Shown here piece by piece: positions 6,155 through 8,906 of a DNA stretch of 8,906 nt (the stretch's first letter is position 1; each line of letters starts with the position of its first letter). Both the position numbers and the translations under genes were made by a program. The notes beneath the pieces are model-generated. The model searched no databases, was not told the origin of the DNA, and was given only the letters and a program-made list of their open reading frames with translations. This stretch comes from Gammaproteobacteria bacterium (lineage in GTDB: Bacteria; Pseudomonadota; Gammaproteobacteria; GRL18), in NCBI GenBank assembly GCA_013139395.1, contig WTAX01000051.1, forward strand, positions 1-8,906, in the 5' to 3' direction.

Positions 6155-6946
6155 ATATTTAAATGGATAGTGAATAAAAAGTTCTGCACAATTAAAATCC
6201 CTGTTCCAGTAGGCATCACCACAGAGTTTGACTCCCTGTTGAAAAAAATAGTCTATAAAAGGATTTGTTGAGTGACGTGCTGCATCAATTACCCGGGATT
6301 TATCGGGAAGAATTTGATAGGGTGATACACGATAATCATGACTGCTGATATGGCGAGTCTTTAATAGATTAAGTAGTGCATAGGTTTCTTGTTCATGCTC
6401 TAAGGTTAAAGATAACGAACCAATAATCGCATCAATCCCTTTATTTTTTGAATGTTGAATAAGACCATTCCAAACAAGGCTGGCCAGCTCTTTGTTATTG
6501 TATGCCTGATCTATAACTAAGCGGCTAATCTCCATATAAAATGTTTGATTATTAAACAGGTGGTTGAGATTAAAGCGGGTTTCACAATAGTATCCGCCAA
6601 TTTTGTATGCTGTATAAGTGTCGATCAGGCGGACATAGGCAACGACATGATCATTGTTTTTATCAATAACAACCAAATGCTCAGCAAAGCTGTCATACCC
6701 GTCATGAATAATGATCTGCTGCTGTTTTATTAATTGTTTAGAATGAGCTGTATTGTTTTTGAAACTAGTTTTATCCATTAAATTATCTAAATAATTAGCA
6801 TGGAATTTCAGGCGAAGCTTTTTGGCCTTATTTAAAATAAGTGAATCTTGTGTAATAAGTACTTCAAAGTGTGGTTTATGGGGGTAATGAAAATTTTCAG
6901 CATTTATTATTTGCTTATCATTACTCACGGAGTGAATTGTTTGCAT
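6143..6946 (-). CDS. OlsB-like GNAT N-acyltransferase (Acetyltransf_5 type)
   Basis: 267 residues. The layout follows the acyl-ACP-dependent GNAT group that includes OlsB (ornithine lipid synthesis), PEP-CTERM/exosortase-associated acyltransferases and, more distantly, LuxI-type synthases. Blocks seen: LRLKFHANY (44-52, family LRYxVF), DGYDSFAEHLVVID (82-95), VVAYVRLID (101-109), GGYYCETRFNL (117-127), MEISRLVID (138-146, family LELGRxCV), LVWNGL (157-162) and IIGSLSL (174-180). The C-terminal block PFIDYFFQQGVKLCGDAYWN (229-248) with DFNCAELFIHYPF resembles the OlsB end (PPLIKGYLRLGA...). This makes transfer of a long acyl chain to an amino acid or amine the best guess, in the cytoplasm or at the inner membrane. 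No adjacent olsA-like gene or PEP-CTERM gene is seen, so I give no symbol. ATG at 6946 has a clear Shine-Dalgarno 8 bases upstream. N-terminal ~25 residues are not family-like. Confidence 0.8.
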   Translation of the reverse strand: MQTIHSVSNDKQIINAENFHYPHKPHFEVLITQDSLILNKAKKLRLKFHANYLDNLMDKTSFKNNTAHSKQLIKQQQIIIHDGYDSFAEHLVVIDKNNDHVVAYVRLIDTYTAYKIGGYYCETRFNLNHLFNNQTFYMEISRLVIDQAYNNKELASLVWNGLIQHSKNKGIDAIIGSLSLTLEHEQETYALLNLLKTRHISSHDYRVSPYQILPDKSRVIDAARHSTNPFIDYFFQQGVKLCGDAYWNRDFNCAELFIHYPFKYAVY

Positions 6947-6954
6947 GGCTTGTG

Positions 6955-6960
6955 ACCTCT
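6955..6960 (-). promoter_or_regulatory. Ribosome binding site of the OlsB-like gene
   Basis: On the minus strand this reads AGAGGT and lies 8 bases before ATG 6946. It supports this start over internal ones. Confidence 0.75.
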
Positions 6961-6965
6961 TTTGC

Positions 6966-7010
6966 TTGTTGGATTAGCAACAATATAATCACAAGGTATT
7001 GCAGTTTGAT
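6966..7010 (-). promoter_or_regulatory. Possible promoter and operator of the OlsB-like gene
   Basis: Minus-strand TATATT (6982-6987) matches 5 of 6 bases of a -10 box. ATCAAA (7005-7010), 17 bases upstream, matches only 3 of 6 of a -35 box. An inverted repeat TTGTTG-gattag-CAACAA (6966-6983) covers the expected transcription start, just downstream of the -10, where a repressor would block. It could equally form a small 5' UTR hairpin. Weak evidence for each part. Confidence 0.3.
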
Positions 7011-7032
7011 GACAAATAATTTTAAATTAAAG

Positions 7033-7045
7033 ATTACACTGTAAT
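7033..7045. repeat. Short palindrome after trmL (weak terminator or operator)
   Basis: ATTAC-ACT-GTAAT is a 5-bp inverted repeat starting 5 bases past the trmL stop. In the trmL direction it is followed by an AT-rich stretch but no T-tract, so it is a poor terminator. It lies upstream of the acyltransferase gene and could also belong to that gene's control region. Confidence 0.2.
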
Positions 7046-7049
7046 TAAT

Positions 7050-7514
7050 TTATATGCCTCCAGAGAATCCTTGCTGACGCCATGCTTCATAGCTGATAAT
7101 GGCGACTGCATTGGATAAATTTAAACTACGACTATTTTCCATCATCGGGATCCTTAAGCGTTGCTCAGGGGCGATACTTTGCATGACATCATCAGGCAGG
7201 CCGTGTGTTTCAGAGCCAAATAATAAGACATCACCTGGCTGATAGTCGAGCTGATCATGAGGTCTGCTGCCCTTAGTGGTACAAGCCAGGATACGACGAC
7301 CTTTGACTGCTTGTAAAAAAGCATCATAGTCTGCATGTCGGGTCACATTAGCCAAATCATGATAATCCAGCCCGGCTCGTCTGAGCTTTTTTTCTTCAAA
7401 GTCAAAACCAAGTGGTTCAATCAAATGCAGGGCACAACCATTGTTAGCGGCCAAACGGATAATATTGCCTGTATTGGGGGCAATGCGGGGTTCATAGAGA
7501 GCGATATGGAACAT
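7050..7514 (-). CDS. trmL: tRNA (cytidine/uridine(34)-2'-O)-methyltransferase
   Basis: Cytoplasmic SPOUT-class enzyme that puts a 2'-O-methyl group on the wobble base 34 of tRNA-Leu isoacceptors using SAM. 154 residues against 157 in E. coli. The alignment from memory is close: [20 protein letters not shown] (6-25), [20 protein letters not shown] then LDYHD (30-54), [11 protein letters not shown] (96-106), [17 protein letters not shown] (121-137) and [11 protein letters not shown] near the end. These include the SPOUT knot segments (FGxExxGLP, RIPM...SLNLSNA). ATG at 7514. No Shine-Dalgarno is seen upstream, but this N-terminus matches the family exactly. It is third in the order gpsA-murI-trmL; the 83-base gap holds its own promoter. 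The other gammaproteobacterial arrangement I recall places it beside gpsA-cysE, so closeness to gpsA is not surprising. Confidence 0.95.
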   Translation of the reverse strand: MFHIALYEPRIAPNTGNIIRLAANNGCALHLIEPLGFDFEEKKLRRAGLDYHDLANVTRHADYDAFLQAVKGRRILACTTKGSRPHDQLDYQPGDVLLFGSETHGLPDDVMQSIAPEQRLRIPMMENSRSLNLSNAVAIISYEAWRQQGFSGGI

Positions 7515-7552
7515 AATAGTTAGTGTTTATTTAATTGAAGGAATAAATTAGT

Positions 7553-7581
7553 ATTTTACGGTGTGCCCTAAAGGTGGTCAA
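7553..7581 (-). promoter_or_regulatory. Sigma70-type promoter of trmL
   Basis: On the minus strand TTGACC (7576-7581, 5 of 6 to TTGACA) and TAAAAT (7553-7558, 5 of 6 to TATAAT) are separated by exactly 17 bases. Transcription should begin near 7546, giving a leader of about 32 bases before ATG 7514. It lies in the murI-trmL gap, so trmL can be made independently of murI. This is the best promoter match I found in the window. Confidence 0.65.
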
Positions 7582-7597
7582 ATCTAATGGGGAGTTT

Positions 7598-8383
7598 TTA
7601 TAAAGGATTAACAGTTACATCATAACCAAGAAGGCTATTGATGGTTGATTTTGTGTTATCAATCGAGCCGGTTGTATAGTAGTTAATAGAGCCGCTCACT
7701 GCTTTGTTTTTACTACTTTCCTGCTCAAGTACACGCTTAAGTTGTTCTGCAATGGCATAACTGGTGTCAACGAGCTGTATGGACGGCCCCATAATTTTTT
7801 TGATCTGTGTTATTAGAAAAGAATAATGGGTACAGCCAAGGACAATAGTATCTACCTGTTTTTTTTCTAATATGCTGAGATACTTTTTCAATAATTGCAT
7901 TGTGTCCGGATCATCCAGTAAACCAGCCTCCACTTGATCTGCTAATCCGGGACAGGCCTGATTGTGTACATTAACGCTATCACCAAAACGCTGTCTTAAT
8001 TCAGAATAACGTGTGCTGGATAAGGTACCGGTAGTTGCCATAATACCAATATGACCATTTTTAGTCATGGCTATGGCAGGCTTTATACCCGGCTCAATGC
8101 CAATAAAGGGAATGCCGTATTGCTGACGGAATGATTCAATAATGGAAGCTGTTGCGGTATTACAAGCAATAACAATTGCCTTGGCACCTTGTGCGATAAG
8201 ATGTTCGGTAATGACTCTGGAACGCTGTTCGATAAAGGAATTGTCCTGACAGCCATAGGGAGCATAGCCGCTATCAGCAATATAAAGAATGTGCTCTTGG
8301 GGTAATAATTGGTGGACGTGCTGCAGTACGGAGAGGCCGCCAACACCAGAGTCAAAAATACCAATGGGCTGATTATTTTTCAT
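7598..8383 (-). CDS. murI: Glutamate racemase
   Basis: Cytoplasmic, cofactor-independent racemase making D-glutamate for peptidoglycan precursor synthesis (used by MurD). 261 residues, a normal bacterial length. Motifs in order: IGIFDSGVGGLSVL (7-20), ADSGYAPYG (36-44), IACNTATA with catalytic C74 (72-79), the mid-region GIEPGIKPA (95-103), and LGCTHYSFL with the second catalytic cysteine C184 and H186 (182-190). All acid/base residues expected for the two-cysteine mechanism are present. ATG at 8383; the preceding sequence has no clear Shine-Dalgarno, and the start is fixed by the family N-terminus. It follows gpsA by 50 bases on the same strand, so both are probably cotranscribed. An aspartate racemase is the usual confusion, but the ADSxYAPYG and GCTHY signatures favour MurI. 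Confidence 0.95.
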   Translation of the reverse strand: MKNNQPIGIFDSGVGGLSVLQHVHQLLPQEHILYIADSGYAPYGCQDNSFIEQRSRVITEHLIAQGAKAIVIACNTATASIIESFRQQYGIPFIGIEPGIKPAIAMTKNGHIGIMATTGTLSSTRYSELRQRFGDSVNVHNQACPGLADQVEAGLLDDPDTMQLLKKYLSILEKKQVDTIVLGCTHYSFLITQIKKIMGPSIQLVDTSYAIAEQLKRVLEQESSKNKAVSGSINYYTTGSIDNTKSTINSLLGYDVTVNPL

Positions 8384-8433
8384 CAGGAAAAATCAGTCTT
8401 GATGATAACAGGGAGTTAAATCAGAAAGGTGCT

Positions 8434-8906
8434 TCATTCTGTTTTATATTCCCGTGTTAACAGATTTTGTACTGCTTTTTGAGGGGCGAGCCCTTGATGC
8501 AACACTTGATATACCTGCTCGACAATCGGCATTTCAATATTAAGTTCTTTAGCCAGAGAGTAAATTTGTTTAGCTGCCTGAACACCTTCTACAACCTGTT
8601 TAATTTCTGCTTCTGCCTGCTTAATGGACTTTCCAGTACCAATTGCTAACCCCATACGCCGGTTTCTGGACTGATCATCGGTGCAAGTGAGTAGTAAATC
8701 GCCAAGGCCGGATAAGCCCATCATGGTTTGATTTTCACCACCCAATTTATTGCACAAACGGGATATTTCATGCAGACCACGAGTGATTAATGCCGAGCGG
8801 GTATTGGCACCATAGCCCAGACCATCGGCAATGCCGGCGGCAATGGCCATGACATTTTTGGCTGCACCGCCAATTTCCAGACCAATAATATCCTGGCTGA
8901 TATAGG
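8434..8906 (-). CDS. gpsA: Glycerol-3-phosphate dehydrogenase [NAD(P)+], C-terminal part (gene start is right of window)
   Basis: The enzyme reduces dihydroxyacetone phosphate to sn-glycerol-3-phosphate, the backbone for phospholipids, in the cytoplasm. 156 residues are visible and the frame stays open to the right edge ([20 protein letters not shown]...), so the methionine encoded at 8850 is internal. The visible part is the C-terminal helical domain: EIGGAAKNV with the conserved catalytic-region lysine, [35 protein letters not shown] (a strong GpsA signature), [19 protein letters not shown] and [11 protein letters not shown]. The protein normally has about 335 residues, so the N-terminal Rossmann NAD-binding half lies outside. 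The end at TGA 8434 matches normal family length or slightly shorter. murI follows after 50 bases in the same direction. Confidence 0.96.
   Translation of the reverse strand, partial: YISQDIIGLEIGGAAKNVMAIAAGIADGLGYGANTRSALITRGLHEISRLCNKLGGENQTMMGLSGLGDLLLTCTDDQSRNRRMGLAIGTGKSIKQAEAEIKQVVEGVQAAKQIYSLAKELNIEMPIVEQVYQVLHQGLAPQKAVQNLLTREYKTE

Noticed and set aside
6545..6733. Plus-strand open frame inside the acyltransferase gene
   Set aside because: Antisense shadow with no recognisable motif.
7154..7523. Short open frames overlapping trmL on both strands
   Set aside because: TrmL motifs run through the whole region, so these frames are incidental.
8381..8404. CATCA...TGATG inverted repeat covering the murI start, as a translation-control hairpin
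   Set aside because: Only 5 bp with a 14-base spacer; too weak to support a regulatory claim.
8083..8649. Short open frames overlapping murI and gpsA
   Set aside because: Both host genes are intact and conserved; these are shadows without family features.
8434..8850. A 138-residue gene starting at the methionine at 8850
   Set aside because: The frame continues to the right edge with typical GpsA residues (EIGGAAKNV), so the gene is cut by the window and not short.
1..8906. CRISPR arrays, tRNA/rRNA genes, insertion sequences, phage or toxin-antitoxin modules
   Set aside because: No regularly spaced repeats, no cloverleaf-like sequence, no transposase or integrase motifs and no small paired genes were seen on either strand.

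Overview
The window reads as chromosomal DNA of a free-living or symbiotic gammaproteobacterium outside the enterics. The evidence is protein similarity by eye (GlyQ, GlyS, TrmL, GpsA and MurI all carry typical gammaproteobacterial motifs), a glyQ-glyS-gmhB-plsC gene order that I recall from Pseudomonas and relatives, and a moderately AT-rich composition. No species can be named. There are no tRNA or rRNA genes, CRISPR arrays, transposases or phage genes, and no gene-free stretch longer than about 140 bases.

Region 1 (1-3866, + strand) is a housekeeping cluster. It holds the 3' end of glyQ and complete glyS (the two chains of tetrameric glycyl-tRNA synthetase), gmhB (the phosphatase step of ADP-heptose synthesis for LPS) and a PlsC-family lysophospholipid acyltransferase. 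Gaps are 66, 19 and 32 bases and all genes point the same way, so it is probably one transcription unit. It ends at a hairpin plus T-tract in the short convergent gap at about 3853-3904.

Region 2 (3892-6946) looks like an accessory block. On the minus strand, a secreted GlcG/HbpS-family (DUF336) protein is followed, with a small overlap, by a SAM methyltransferase carrying an N-terminal zinc ribbon. Divergent from these, across a 140-base AT-rich spacer, is a soluble Cache/PDC-sensor protein that starts at TTG behind a very strong ribosome binding site. It converges on an OlsB-like GNAT N-acyltransferase on the minus strand, with a 13-base gap and a small hairpin between them. None of these four has an obvious pathway partner in view, so functions are family-level only.

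Region 3 (7050-8906, minus strand) is again housekeeping: gpsA (3' part, running off the right edge), murI and trmL in that transcriptional order. gpsA feeds phospholipid synthesis and murI feeds peptidoglycan. trmL modifies the tRNA wobble base and has its own convincing sigma70-type promoter in the murI-trmL gap.

A cell-envelope theme recurs (gmhB, plsC, OlsB-like acyltransferase, gpsA, murI), but only glyQ/glyS and the gmhB/plsC synteny are supported as conserved linkages. I did not find a clear new multi-gene system. The best leads are the four-gene accessory block, especially the orphan acyltransferase and the Cache protein.
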